64,000 nt of DNA. Origin: Deltaproteobacteria bacterium HGW-Deltaproteobacteria-15. GTDB lineage: Bacteria; Desulfobacterota; DSM-4660; Desulfatiglandales; HGW-15. Below the pieces are notes generated by a model. It made no database searches. It saw only the letters and a program-made list of their open reading frames with translations, and was not told where the DNA came from. Of the stretch, positions 10,180 through 19,215 are shown in pieces. Positions within the stretch are counted from its first letter, which is position 1, and each line of letters opens with the position of its first letter. The DNA is taken from assembly GCA_002840535.1 (NCBI GenBank), contig PHBH01000035.1, positions 1-64,000 on the forward strand. The letters are read 5' to 3'. The translations under genes were made by a program, and so were the position numbers.

Positions 10180-11322
10180 TCAGTTGAAGTAGGACTTCTT
10201 GAGCTGCTCCCTGAAGTTTGTGGAACCTTCAACCACCTCCTCGAATTTCTCCTTGGGCAGGGAGAAAACCTCCAGCCTTCCGAGCGCTTTGATGGTGGCG
10301 GCGCGGGGCTCATTTCGAAGCAGCGCGAGTTCCCCAAAAAATTCCCCGGGGCCGAGGGTTCCCATGGACTTGAGCCGACCATCCTTTTCCTTGAGTATCT
10401 CCGCCTTCCCGGAGCGGATCAGATAAAACCGGTCCCCTTCCTCCCCTTCCCTGACCACCATTTCCCCCTCTTCGTATACCTCGAGCTTCATGGTGTTGGC
10501 TACGCCGGCAAGGATGGTGGGACTCGTATCCCTGAATATGGGACAGTCCTTGAGAAAGGCGCCGATCGCGACCGAATCCGCAACAACGACATCGGAAACG
10601 ATGTAGCCGTCCACCATCTTCAGGATCCTGTCCGCAACATCCAGGATCCGATTGTCATGGGTGACGATCAGGATGGTGCAATCCTCTTCCTTGGCCCGCT
10701 TCTGGAGCATCTTCACCACGTGCCTCCCGGTGTCCTTGTCCAGTGCTGCAGTGGGCTCGTCCGCCAGAATCAGCTTCGGATGGTTGATCAGCGCCCTTCC
10801 GATGGCCACCCGTTGCCTTTGACCTCCTGAAAGCTTTTCAGGTTTGTAGTGCATGCGCTCCTGAAGGCCGAGTTCGGTCAGGATCTCTTCTGGACGCTTC
10901 AGATAATCTTCCCTGGGATAAAGATGCAGTTTCATGGCAAGGGCCAATGTCTCGAAAGCGCTCAGGGAGTCGAACAGATTGTGGGCCTGGAAGATGAATC
11001 CGATTTCACGCCGGATCATCTGGAGTCCTGTCCTGTTCAAGCCCGCCAGCTCGCTGCCCAGGACCTTCATGCTTCCTTGCTGGGTGGATCTCAATGCCCC
11101 GATCAAGGTAAGCAGAGTCGTCTTGCCCGAGCCGGAAGGGCCGGTGAGGATCACGATTTCACCAGGGAAGATGGTCAGGTTATTGTCAAAGAGAACCTGC
11201 TTCCTGCTCTCGCCTTCCCCGAATGAATACTGGACGCCTTTTACCTCGATGGAAGGCCTGATCTTTTCATCCCGGACGACGAATCCCGGCTTATCCACGG
11301 GTTCAATGTTGTTCATACGCAC
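10180..11322 (-). CDS. DevA-type ABC ATPase fused to a C-terminal cyclic-nucleotide-binding domain
   Basis: Residues 25-235 form an ABC ATPase of the LolD/MacB/DevA group: Walker A GPSGSGKTT at 61-69, signature LSGGQRQRVAIG at 164-175, Walker B LILADEP at 184-190. After a linker, residues of about 255-370 form a cNMP-binding domain, with LIRSGKAEIL and the phosphate-binding cassette FFGELALLRNEPRAA. The fusion suggests that transport is gated by a cyclic nucleotide or another small ligand, which is inference. The gene follows the second permease by 13 bp. It is about 140 residues longer than a plain DevA. Confidence 0.85.
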   Translation of the reverse strand: MRMNNIEPVDKPGFVVRDEKIRPSIEVKGVQYSFGEGESRKQVLFDNNLTIFPGEIVILTGPSGSGKTTLLTLIGALRSTQQGSMKVLGSELAGLNRTGLQMIRREIGFIFQAHNLFDSLSAFETLALAMKLHLYPREDYLKRPEEILTELGLQERMHYKPEKLSGGQRQRVAIGRALINHPKLILADEPTAALDKDTGRHVVKMLQKRAKEEDCTILIVTHDNRILDVADRILKMVDGYIVSDVVVADSVAIGAFLKDCPIFRDTSPTILAGVANTMKLEVYEEGEMVVREGEEGDRFYLIRSGKAEILKEKDGRLKSMGTLGPGEFFGELALLRNEPRAATIKALGRLEVFSLPKEKFEEVVEGSTNFREQLKKSYFN

Positions 11323-11335
11323 ACTCCGATCTTTC

Positions 11336-12478
11336 TCAGTACAGCTCCGCCGGGTCCGCCTTGATCACCTTCTTCACGGCTATCAGTCCCGCTACCGTGC
11401 ACATGAACACGGTCAGGAAAAAGATGAGCAGCATCCTTCCGGCCGTGAAAGCCATCAGGATGCCGGTGTAATCCTCCACCCCGCGATAAAGAAGGTAGGC
11501 CGCAATCACACCCGGGACAAATCCAAGGATGGAGAGCCAGAGCGCTTCCTGAACAACCACGTTCATAAGAAAACGGTCCGAGAACCCCATGGCCCTGAGG
11601 GTGGCATACTGGGGCATGTGATCCGTGATCTCGTTATAGAGAATCTGATAGCAGATGATCACCCCGATGATGAATCCGATGACCATACCCACCCCGAAGA
11701 TAGCGCCGAGAGGAGCCGCTTTGATCGTGTGGAACACCTCTCTCCTTCTCATCTCATCCGGTGTGAGTACGAGGATATCGTTTGGGAGCTCGGTGAGGAT
11801 CTTCCGCTTGAGCGCCTGCACATCCGTCCCGGGCTTTGCCCGGACCAGGCCATAAGCGATGCTGTCCATTCCACCTGTCCACCTGCCCCAGAGCCAGGTG
11901 GAATCGGACATGAGAATCGTCCCGTCAATGCTGAAATTGGGGCCCATCTCCACGAACCCCCCTACCCTGAAAAGCCTGCCGTTGATTTCCACATGCTCGC
12001 CAGGCCTGACCTCGCCGAAGATTTTCCTGGACAGCCTGTCGAACAGAATGGTGCCCTGCTTTTTCAGCTCTTCCTTGTTCTCGGCATAACCAGGTATCTT
12101 GAGGGGATCGGAATCCGGCGGGAACGCCAGGACAAAGATCGACTTGGTCAGTTCGGTTTCCCGGTTCTTCATGCCCACGTTCCCTTTGAACACCGGGAAA
12201 ATATCCTGGACCTCGTCGAACATGCGGACCTGATGCAGCCTAATCCGGGCCATCTTCTCAAACTTGTTCAGGTGGATGCTCTTGCGATCCATCATGACGA
12301 GATCGGCATTGAATGTGGGAGGAAGCCGGGACTGGCTGTCGTTGATCCCATTGAAGAACCCCAGCTCCATGAACATGATGAGAACCGTAAAGGACATGGC
12401 ACTGAGGGAGAGTGCGAGCCTCTTCTTCTGGTGGGCCAGCATTTTGACGGAAAGTGAAATGCGACGGCTGAGCCACAT
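11336..12478 (-). CDS. DevC-type ABC permease (FtsX/MacB fold)
   Basis: This 380-residue protein has one N-terminal membrane helix (about 17-37), a periplasmic domain of some 220 residues, and three C-terminal helices ending in KADPAELY, the same ending as the neighbouring permease. This is the topology of MacB/FtsX/DevC permeases, which work mechanotransmissively with a fusion protein and TolC. It is separated by 4 bp from the upstream permease gene and 13 bp from the ATPase gene. Two different DevC-type subunits in one operon suggest a heterodimeric membrane core. Confidence 0.85.
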   Translation of the reverse strand: MWLSRRISLSVKMLAHQKKRLALSLSAMSFTVLIMFMELGFFNGINDSQSRLPPTFNADLVMMDRKSIHLNKFEKMARIRLHQVRMFDEVQDIFPVFKGNVGMKNRETELTKSIFVLAFPPDSDPLKIPGYAENKEELKKQGTILFDRLSRKIFGEVRPGEHVEINGRLFRVGGFVEMGPNFSIDGTILMSDSTWLWGRWTGGMDSIAYGLVRAKPGTDVQALKRKILTELPNDILVLTPDEMRRREVFHTIKAAPLGAIFGVGMVIGFIIGVIICYQILYNEITDHMPQYATLRAMGFSDRFLMNVVVQEALWLSILGFVPGVIAAYLLYRGVEDYTGILMAFTAGRMLLIFFLTVFMCTVAGLIAVKKVIKADPAELY

Positions 12479-12482
12479 GGTT

Positions 12483-13610
12483 TCAGAAAAGCTCCGCAGG
12501 ATCGGCCCGCCTCACCTTCTGGAGGCCGAGAACACAGGATATCGCACACATCACAAGGCTCATGACCAGGACAAAGGATGCCAGCGAAAAGGTCATGTTC
12601 ATGGGCATCCGGGAAAGACGGTGAACGATGCGATAGACGATGGTGGCGAGGATCAGGGAAGGGAAATAGCTCAACAGGACATAGATCAGGGCCTGCTCGA
12701 TCCCGATCCCGTAAATCATCCCGTTTTTGAAGCCCATGGCCTTGAAGGTCGCGAATTCCTTCAGTCGGTTGGAAATGTCCGTATTCAGGACCTGGAACAG
12801 GATCACCACGCCTACGATGAAGGCGACCACCACGCCGGTCTGAAAAATGATCCCGATCGGCTTTACCGAAATAAAGTACTCCTGTTCCTGGCGAATCATC
12901 TCCTGGCGCGTGAATATGAGTACGTCGTCCGGAAGAATTTCCCTGACTCTTTTCTTGACCGCCTCCGAATCCGAGCCCGGCCTGAGCCGGAGGAAACCAT
13001 AGCTCGTCATCCTGGGAGGCTCCTTGGTCAGCCGGTCATAGCCGTCCTTGCTCACGATCACGCAACCGTCCGAAAACAGTGTGACTCCCAGCTTGAAATG
13101 GCTTGCAATGGTCACCGGGAGATCGTTCACCTCCACCTCCCTCCCTATGGAGAGGTCCCCGTACTCTTTGTGCGAATAGAGGTCCACCATCACGGTGTTG
13201 TTCTTCCGGATTGTTTCCAGACCGGAACGGATGGCAGGATCTTTGATGAACGAAGGATCCAAGGGGACGCTGAAGAGGAGAAGCTGGCTGCCGGATTCGC
13301 TCTCCGGATCGGTCCATGTGCCCCTCCCCATGGTCATCCCGGCAGACGCCTCCACCTCCGGCACCACCATGGTCTGGGTCAACCGCATTCTGTCAAAACT
13401 GTCCGGCGCGCCGACAAACTTGTATTTCTCGGAGACGATCACGATGTCGAAGTGGAAGAGCTCGAAAACCGATGCTGCCGCCGTTTTGGCCCCCTGAAGG
13501 AATCCGAGCTGCATGAAGACGAGCAGCAGGGCAAAACTGATCCCGCTTGCAGCCGCAAGGGTGCGTTTCTTGTTCTGACAAACGTTTTTCCACGCAACCG
13601 GGACGCCCAT
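12483..13610 (-). CDS. DevC-type ABC permease, second subunit
   Basis: This 375-residue protein has the same topology as its neighbour: a helix at about 15-36, a large periplasmic domain, three C-terminal helices and the ending RRADPAELF. The two permeases are clearly homologous but well diverged, consistent with an old tandem duplication and a heterodimer. A short GGAAGA precedes the ATG. A terminator-like hairpin lies between this gene and the fusion-protein gene upstream. Confidence 0.85.
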   Translation of the reverse strand: MGVPVAWKNVCQNKKRTLAAASGISFALLLVFMQLGFLQGAKTAAASVFELFHFDIVIVSEKYKFVGAPDSFDRMRLTQTMVVPEVEASAGMTMGRGTWTDPESESGSQLLLFSVPLDPSFIKDPAIRSGLETIRKNNTVMVDLYSHKEYGDLSIGREVEVNDLPVTIASHFKLGVTLFSDGCVIVSKDGYDRLTKEPPRMTSYGFLRLRPGSDSEAVKKRVREILPDDVLIFTRQEMIRQEQEYFISVKPIGIIFQTGVVVAFIVGVVILFQVLNTDISNRLKEFATFKAMGFKNGMIYGIGIEQALIYVLLSYFPSLILATIVYRIVHRLSRMPMNMTFSLASFVLVMSLVMCAISCVLGLQKVRRADPAELF

Positions 13611-13631
13611 TCTTCCAGTCCAGACCTCGAA

Positions 13632-13661
13632 AAAACATAGGTCCTATAGGACCTATATTTT
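13632..13661 (-). terminator. Intra-operon hairpin with T-run (possible attenuator)
   Basis: A perfect 20-bp palindrome, ATAGGTCCTATAGGACCTAT (13637-13656), covers the stop codon of the DevB-type gene. Read on the minus strand, in the direction of transcription, it forms an 8-bp stem with a TATA loop followed by GTTTTTT. It could partly terminate transcription between the fusion-protein gene and the permease genes, or act as an operator. Confidence 0.5.
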
Positions 13662-14642
13662 TATGGAGACATCCACTTCCATGTTGATCAGTTTGGATGC
13701 GGCCTTGGAATCGAGGAGACGAATCCGAACCTTTCCCGTCCTTGAACCGCCGGAGATCACCCTTCCTACCGTTTCCACCTCCCCGTGCAAAGTCCCGGAG
13801 AGGGCGGAGCCGGTGATGGCGGCCTTCATGCCGGCGGAGATCTTCGACAGGTCGCCTTCAAAAATCTCGGCAGTGACATACATCGGCTCCAGATTGGCCA
13901 TCGTAACCATAACCCTTCCGCCCGCGGTTTCCCCGGCTCTTGCGTGGATCTCGAGGACGGTGCCGTCTTTCGGCGCCCTCAAGACGGATTGCTTGAGCCT
14001 TTCCCGGGCAAGGTCGACTCTTGTCCTTGCCTGGGTCATGCTCATTTCCCTATTCAGAACAAGCCGTCCCAGTTCCTGCCGCGCAAAGGCCGTGCTGATC
14101 TCGTTTGCGAGCCGGAGCCTGTCCAGTTCCAATTTTGCAGCTGCGAGTTTGGCCTGGGCGACCTTGACCTGGCTCTTGCGCTCGTCCATTTGTTGAGCGG
14201 AGAGGGTTTCCCCGTCGATCCCTTCATAGCGATTCTGCCGCTTGAGCGCAAAGTCGTATTCGGCATCCGCCACGACCACTCTTTGCTCCTGCACAGTCAG
14301 AGCTATCCTGCCCAGTTCGACCGTCTCGCGAACCTTCAGCTCCTGCAGGGCAACACCCTTTGCCCCGAGTTCATCCGCCTCTTTTAGGGTCGCCTGGGCC
14401 TGAGAAAGCTCCAATTCTCGACTGACTTTGCTCTCGAAAACAACCAGGGCTGCGCCCTTCTTGACATACTCCCCTTCCTTCACCGTGATCTCTGCAACCA
14501 CGTCTCCATGAGGACATGCCAGCTGAACGAGCCCTCCGGGCGGCTCTATCCGGCCAAGCGCCCCAATTTTCTCCTCTGCCCGGCCGTCGGCGCCGCCAAA
14601 GAAGAGAACGGCTAAAATGCAGGATAAGATTGCTTTTCGCAT
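13653..14642 (-). CDS. DevB-type periplasmic membrane fusion protein (HlyD family)
   Basis: The 329-residue protein starts at the ATG at 14642 (MRKAILSC); a GTG three codons upstream is the alternative. It has a signal-like N-terminus (about 1-22), a lipoyl-like half (ACPHGDVVAEITVKEGEYVKKG), a long helical hairpin rich in Glu, Lys and Gln (about 75-195), then the second lipoyl half and beta-barrel with VLEIHARAGETAGG. This is the order expected of DevB/HlyD adaptors linking an inner-membrane ABC transporter to TolC. TolC and DevC/DevA genes flank it, so the full tripartite pump is encoded here. Confidence 0.85.
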   Translation of the reverse strand: MRKAILSCILAVLFFGGADGRAEEKIGALGRIEPPGGLVQLACPHGDVVAEITVKEGEYVKKGAALVVFESKVSRELELSQAQATLKEADELGAKGVALQELKVRETVELGRIALTVQEQRVVVADAEYDFALKRQNRYEGIDGETLSAQQMDERKSQVKVAQAKLAAAKLELDRLRLANEISTAFARQELGRLVLNREMSMTQARTRVDLARERLKQSVLRAPKDGTVLEIHARAGETAGGRVMVTMANLEPMYVTAEIFEGDLSKISAGMKAAITGSALSGTLHGEVETVGRVISGGSRTGKVRIRLLDSKAASKLINMEVDVSIKI

Positions 14643-14739
14643 GGCTTTCACTCACTTTTCGCAAACAGGATTTTGCGGCTTATCCATCACCGGCCGCCCC
14701 TCATCAGGAAGAGCACTCCGCCTTTCGCACCATCTTCTC

Positions 14740-15555
14740 TCATCCTCTACTGCGCAGTGCAATACGGTAATCGAAGTACCTTTCGGCCAGGGGGGCAAGG
14801 ATGCTATGCAAACGAAAGAGCAGGGTCATCTCAAAACCGGGAGTGATCACAAAGGATCTTTTCCTGATGCCTTTCAGGATTGCGCGAGCGACCATTTGTG
14901 GACTCCTCGTCCTGGCCGCACCGGTGATCAACCGCGTTTCGAACGGCTTTATCCTGTTCTCCTTGCTTAACTGGGGGGTATCCGTATCCGGGGGATAGAC
15001 GATGGACACCCCGATTCCGTATTGCCTGAGTTCTCCCCTGAGGCACTCCGCAAGGCCCCTCAAGGCAAATTTGGAGGGGCTGTACGCGGTATAGCCGTAT
15101 ATTCCAATCAACCCTGCGCCCGAGGAGATCAGTACCAGGCGGCCCCTTTTCCTTCGGACCATGGAAGGCAACGCTGCACGGATCGTGTAGAGCGTTCCAA
15201 AATAATTCACCTCCATGGTGCGTTCGGAAACCCCTGGGGGCAGCTCCATAAAGCGCCCCGGGTGGATCATGCCGGCGCAGGTCACCAGGAGATCGGGAAC
15301 CCCCTGGTCCCGAATGATTTTACGGACGGTGTCCTCGACCTGATTCCTATCCGACACATCCGCAGAGAAAGAAAGAATCCTCTGATCTCGATCCGCCTTT
15401 GCACCCCTCACCTCCGCCGCCGCATCCTCCAGTCTTGTGGCATTGCGGGCCATGAGCGAGATATGAGCCCCTCTCCCTGCAAGCAGGACGGCCAGGGCCT
15501 TGCCAATGCCGCTGGAGCCGCCTGTGATCAGCGCATGCTGATTCCTTAAATTCAT
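14740..15555 (-). CDS. Short-chain dehydrogenase resembling 3-ketodihydrosphingosine reductase
   Basis: The start is the ATG at 15555, sharing one base with the TolC stop (TGATG), so the genes are coupled. The 271-residue protein has the NADPH-binding TGGSSGIGKA near residue 11, catalytic YSPSK (Y and K of YxxxK) near 155, and YPPDTDTPQL (about 185-194). The PPDTDTP segment is a hallmark of eukaryotic and bacterial 3-ketosphinganine reductases. A hydrophobic C-terminal segment (LLFRLHSILAPLAERYF) may anchor it to the membrane. It probably reduces a long-chain keto-lipid intermediate. No serine palmitoyltransferase homologue is present in the window, so a sphingolipid pathway is not established. 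Confidence 0.7.
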   Translation of the reverse strand: MNLRNQHALITGGSSGIGKALAVLLAGRGAHISLMARNATRLEDAAAEVRGAKADRDQRILSFSADVSDRNQVEDTVRKIIRDQGVPDLLVTCAGMIHPGRFMELPPGVSERTMEVNYFGTLYTIRAALPSMVRRKRGRLVLISSGAGLIGIYGYTAYSPSKFALRGLAECLRGELRQYGIGVSIVYPPDTDTPQLSKENRIKPFETRLITGAARTRSPQMVARAILKGIRKRSFVITPGFEMTLLFRLHSILAPLAERYFDYRIALRSRG

Positions 15556-17198
15556 CAAGGTTCACCGATCAAGGGGAGGGTCATTAAACTGTTCGGCTTG
15601 AACCTGAAGTTTCTTGCCTCTTCACTCAGGAGCGTCCCCGTTACAAAGCGCAGTTCGGCCAGGGCGGCGGCATACTTTCGCTCCGCAAGGACCGCGGTGA
15701 TCCTCACCTCATAGTAGCGGTCCTCAAGATCGATGAGGGCGTTCAGACTGGACTCCCCTGCCCTGACCTTCTGGTTCTCGAATTTCACCGACTGCCGGTA
15801 CGCCTCCACTGACTCTCTTGCCAACCGGTACTCCTGAACCGAGGAACGCAATCTCTCCATGGCCACAAGCACTTGCGAGGCGATCGAATTGGAGAGCTGG
15901 GAACTGCTCAATCTGGCCTCCCTTACCAGAGACCTTTGCCTGATGAACTCTCCAACAGCGATCTTGTTCTCGATGGGCCACTCCAGGTTCAGGCCGGCAA
16001 AAACCCCCGGACCCGCCTTGTCATGGTAAAGGGAGCTCCAGTACCGCTCGATCCCTTCCCTTTCACTGAGGCCGGTGTAGCCGAATGTGAAATCAAAATC
16101 CAGGCGGGGTTTTTTATCTTTTTCGGCCTTCCTCAGCAGGATCTCCTGGCCTGCGATATTGGCCTGTGCCGCGAGATAGTCTCCCCTCTGGGCGAGAGCC
16201 TGCCGGATATATCTCTGCTCCCTCTCCTTGTCGAGGATACCCGGGTCAACCGCGGGAGGGAAAGGCCCTTCCGGTCGGGGTGCTCCGGCCATTTCTTCCG
16301 GTCCGTAGCCCATCGCAATAGCCAGCCTCTGCCGGCTCTCGTAAAGATCCAGCTCGCTCCTTTTGATGTCCGCTTTTCGCTGAAAGAATTTTGCTCTAGC
16401 CTGATGCAGTATTGCCGGTTCCGCTTCGCCTCCCTTTACCAGAAGCTCCACGAGATTGTTCAGTTCATCCGCTCTCTTGCCCGTATCTTCCAGGATTCGG
16501 TAAACCTCTATTGCGGCAAGACTGCTCCAGTAGGCAGCTGCCGTTTCCAGAATCTGCCCGGAAATGTTGTGCTTGGAAAGCCATTCCGTGGCGCTGAGAC
16601 CCGATTGGGCCGCCATCTCCAGAGCTCCCGTGCTCTCCTCCCCAAGCCCTCGCAACAGCGGGATGATGAACTCCACGCTCATGTCCGAACGGTTCTCATA
16701 TTGAATGTCGGAGGCCAAGTTTTCCACGTCGAGCGTCGTAAAGCTCGGCAAGATCACGATACCGCTCCTGGTCTGCTTTCTCACGCCCAGCCCCCAGATC
16801 GTGGTCTGCTCCCGCCGGCTGTCTGAAAAATACCTTTGCCCGAGAAGGTTCGAAAGTCTTGCCAGCTCTTCCTGTTCTTGAGTGAAGTGATATCTCTGCA
16901 CTTCTTTGGAAAAAGTACCCAGACCCACCCAGTCGAATTGACCGGAAGCGCTCTGCAGCTCGCCTTCTTTCTGCTCAACCCTTTCTTCCTGGATCCTGAT
17001 GCCGGGGTTTGACTGAAGAGTCCTCAAAACCGCTTCCGACAGGCTGACGGCCTCAGCCTGAGCCGACAGAGGGCCTGGCAAAGTCAAGAGGATCGCCAGC
17101 AGGATTGCCAGCGAAAAGAAAACCAGGGAATATCCAATCTTGATCGGTTCGGCTGGAAAGGGAGAGGCGTGGGAGTATTTCATTTTCTGGAAGAACAT
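15555..17198 (-). CDS. TolC-family outer membrane channel protein
   Basis: This 547-residue protein has an N-terminal hydrophobic export signal (about 24-46), then two tandem outer membrane efflux repeats (about 50-300 and 320-520) rich in alpha-helical heptads, with SLSEAVLRTLQSNPGI at the start of the first repeat as in TolC relatives. It is longer than E. coli TolC (about 490). It is the first gene of a unit with an SDR and a DevBCA-type ABC exporter and so should form the outer membrane exit duct. An alternative start five codons downstream (MKYSHAS) is possible. Confidence 0.85.
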   Translation of the reverse strand: MFFQKMKYSHASPFPAEPIKIGYSLVFFSLAILLAILLTLPGPLSAQAEAVSLSEAVLRTLQSNPGIRIQEERVEQKEGELQSASGQFDWVGLGTFSKEVQRYHFTQEQEELARLSNLLGQRYFSDSRREQTTIWGLGVRKQTRSGIVILPSFTTLDVENLASDIQYENRSDMSVEFIIPLLRGLGEESTGALEMAAQSGLSATEWLSKHNISGQILETAAAYWSSLAAIEVYRILEDTGKRADELNNLVELLVKGGEAEPAILHQARAKFFQRKADIKRSELDLYESRQRLAIAMGYGPEEMAGAPRPEGPFPPAVDPGILDKEREQRYIRQALAQRGDYLAAQANIAGQEILLRKAEKDKKPRLDFDFTFGYTGLSEREGIERYWSSLYHDKAGPGVFAGLNLEWPIENKIAVGEFIRQRSLVREARLSSSQLSNSIASQVLVAMERLRSSVQEYRLARESVEAYRQSVKFENQKVRAGESSLNALIDLEDRYYEVRITAVLAERKYAAALAELRFVTGTLLSEEARNFRFKPNSLMTLPLIGEP

Positions 17199-17495
17199 GG
17201 TATTTCCAACATAGCGGACCGGCCACGCGTGATTGGCGACCAGTCAGCCCCCTTTTGGCTGCAAACATATATCAGTAATTTCATCGGGCCGAAAGCAAAA
17301 AAAGGGTTCTTTTTCCCAGTCGTGCATGACTAAGAGAAGGCCCGCGCCAGCGAGCATCGTCTTTGCCCCGGGAAAAGGATCCCTCGCTACGTTCGGGACA
17401 ATGCTTCGCATTGGATTTCTCGCTCCGTTCGAAATGACACGTTATGCTGCGCACTTCGGGGATACGATACTCATGTAAGAAGCAAGGGGGCCGGT
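17199..17495. other. Divergent intergenic region with degenerate repeat
   Basis: The region holds the divergent promoters of the TolC unit and the TRAP binding-protein gene. From about 17340 to 17470 it consists of short degenerate repeats (CTCGCTACGTTCGG, CTCGCTCCGTTCGAAATGAC) of a kind common in intergenic DNA of this group. No ORF is supported. Confidence 0.35.
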
Positions 17496-18644
17496 ATGAA
17501 GGAAGAAAAGAGCAAGGAGTTGACAGGGATAAAGGTTTCCCGCCGCAGTTTTATAAAGGCTGCGGGAGTGACGGCCGGAACGGCTGGACTCATCGGATTT
17601 CCGGCCGTGATGAGGGCCTCTGCAGAACCGCCTATTAAAATCAGGATGCAAACCGCATGGAATGCCAGTGACTTTGCCTACCCGGGGTTTGTGAAGTTCT
17701 GCAAGGAAGTGGGTGAACTGACCGAGGGCAAGCTTGTCGTTGAACCTTATCCCGCAGGCGCAGTCGTCGGAACTTTTGAAATGTTCGACGCTGTGAAGGC
17801 GGGCGTGTTCGAAGCCATGCACTGCTTCGACGTATACTGGCCGGGCAAAGTGCCGGCCTGCACCTTCCTGAGTTCCTATCCCTTCAGCCTCGATCGGGCC
17901 GAGCAGTTCGAGACCTGGTACGAGAGCATGGGGGGAAAAGAGATCGCCAGGGAGGCCTACGGTGCCCAGAATCTGTACTATGTCGGGCCCATCCAGCACG
18001 ACGATAATCTGATCCACTCCAAGGTGCCCATCCGCTCCTTTGAAGAGTTCAAAGGCAAGAGGATTCGCTACCCGGGCGGCATAGTCGCAGATATCTACAA
18101 GGCCGCAGGCGTCTCGACCATCCTCCTTTCAAGCGATGAAGTTTATCCGGCGCTTGAGAAGGGTATCATCGATGGTTCCGACTTCGTGGGGGCGGCCGTC
18201 AATTACACCCTGGGGTTAGGAAAGATATGCAAGTACATCATCATGGGTCCGCCCTCCACCCCCTGTCTTCACCAGCCGGTGGACGTTATGAGCATAGAAG
18301 TCAACATGAATACCTGGAAGAAGATCCCCAAGCACCTGCAGGAAATTTTCGAGGCGGCAGTGAAGAAGCATTCGTGGGAACAATACTCGTCCATTCAGAA
18401 GGCTGACATCGAGGCTTTTGACAAATTCCAAACCGAACAGAAGGTCGAGGTGATCCGGCTCAAGGAATCCGACATAGAGAAGTTCAGGAAGTTCGCGCCG
18501 GCCCTATGGGTGTCGTGGGCCAAAAAACATCCTCTGGCCATGAAGGCCTTCAAGTCTCAGTGGGAGTACATGAAGTCCGTCAAGGTCGGGTACTACACCG
18601 ATAAAGACCTGGTCGATCCTCAAGGCAACAGGCTTGATATCTAG
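17496..18644 (+). CDS. TRAP transporter substrate-binding protein, DctP family, Tat-exported
   Basis: This 382-residue protein carries a twin-arginine signal, SRRSFIKAAGVTAG (about 11-24), followed by a hydrophobic stretch and a processing region ASAEPP. The mature part has the DctP layout, with ELTEGKLVVEPYPAGAVVG near the N-terminus and the mid-protein segment FKGKRIRYPGG that usually carries the arginine binding the substrate carboxylate. DctP proteins bind organic acids in the periplasm. No DctQ/DctM genes are adjacent, so it is an orphan here and must use a permease encoded elsewhere. A good AAGGGGG ribosome site precedes the ATG. Confidence 0.88.
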   Translation: MKEEKSKELTGIKVSRRSFIKAAGVTAGTAGLIGFPAVMRASAEPPIKIRMQTAWNASDFAYPGFVKFCKEVGELTEGKLVVEPYPAGAVVGTFEMFDAVKAGVFEAMHCFDVYWPGKVPACTFLSSYPFSLDRAEQFETWYESMGGKEIAREAYGAQNLYYVGPIQHDDNLIHSKVPIRSFEEFKGKRIRYPGGIVADIYKAAGVSTILLSSDEVYPALEKGIIDGSDFVGAAVNYTLGLGKICKYIIMGPPSTPCLHQPVDVMSIEVNMNTWKKIPKHLQEIFEAAVKKHSWEQYSSIQKADIEAFDKFQTEQKVEVIRLKESDIEKFRKFAPALWVSWAKKHPLAMKAFKSQWEYMKSVKVGYYTDKDLVDPQGNRLDI

Positions 18645-18809
18645 AGTTTCGTTCTTGAAAAAAGACCTCCAGGGCCAACCGCAGCGTCACGAAATAGGTA
18701 AAAGGACTTCTGTCGCAGTACACGAGATGACAACATTGGCGAATGAAAAGGAACTTGCTTTCTGCTATACTTGTGAGCCGTTAAATCCCGAGTGTGAAGG
18801 AGGGTCATT

Positions 18810-19187
18810 ATGCACAAGATCCGCATCTCTGCAGGTCAGGTGTCTGCAACCGCAGTGCTGAAGGAAAACGATACGGCGGAGTCGCTCTGGAAAGCTCTTC
18901 CCCTGGAGGCATCGGCAAATACCTGGGGCGAGGAGATCTATTTCGGCATCCCGGTTCATCAGGAGGAGGCGGATGACGCCACAGACGTGGTGGAAGCGGG
19001 AGCGCTGGGTTATTGGCCGCCGGGACATGCCTTTTGCATCTTCTTCGGGCGGACGCCGGCAAGCCGGGGCAGTGAATGCCGGGCAGCCAGTGCAGTCAAC
19101 GTGCTGGGCAAAGTCGAAGGCGATGCTACCGTATTCAAGAAGGTCCGAAGCGGAGAGAAGGTGCGCATCGAAAAAGTAGAAGGTTAG
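18810..19187 (+). CDS. Cyclophilin-like fold protein (TM1367/DUF369-type)
   Basis: This 125-residue protein matches the small bacterial cyclophilin-like family (TM1367 type) in its N-terminal ALKENDTAESLWKALP-like segment, the central WGEEIYFGIPV strand pair and the GALGYWPPGHAFCIFFGRTP segment. Members share the cyclophilin barrel but lack the isomerase active site and have no settled biochemical role. A strong GAAGGAGGG ribosome site precedes the ATG. It lies between an organic-acid binding protein and a hydratase-like gene with short gaps, so the three probably form an operon. Confidence 0.75.
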   Translation: MHKIRISAGQVSATAVLKENDTAESLWKALPLEASANTWGEEIYFGIPVHQEEADDATDVVEAGALGYWPPGHAFCIFFGRTPASRGSECRAASAVNVLGKVEGDATVFKKVRSGEKVRIEKVEG

Positions 19188-19215
19188 AAGTTCGTAATCA
19201 AGAAAGGAGAATCCC

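Noticed and set aside
10934-12457. 507-aa open frame on the + strand opposite the DevA/DevC genes
   Set aside because: It is antisense to two genes with clear ABC motifs, rich in His, Asp, Gly and Pro as expected of a shadow frame, and has no ribosome site.
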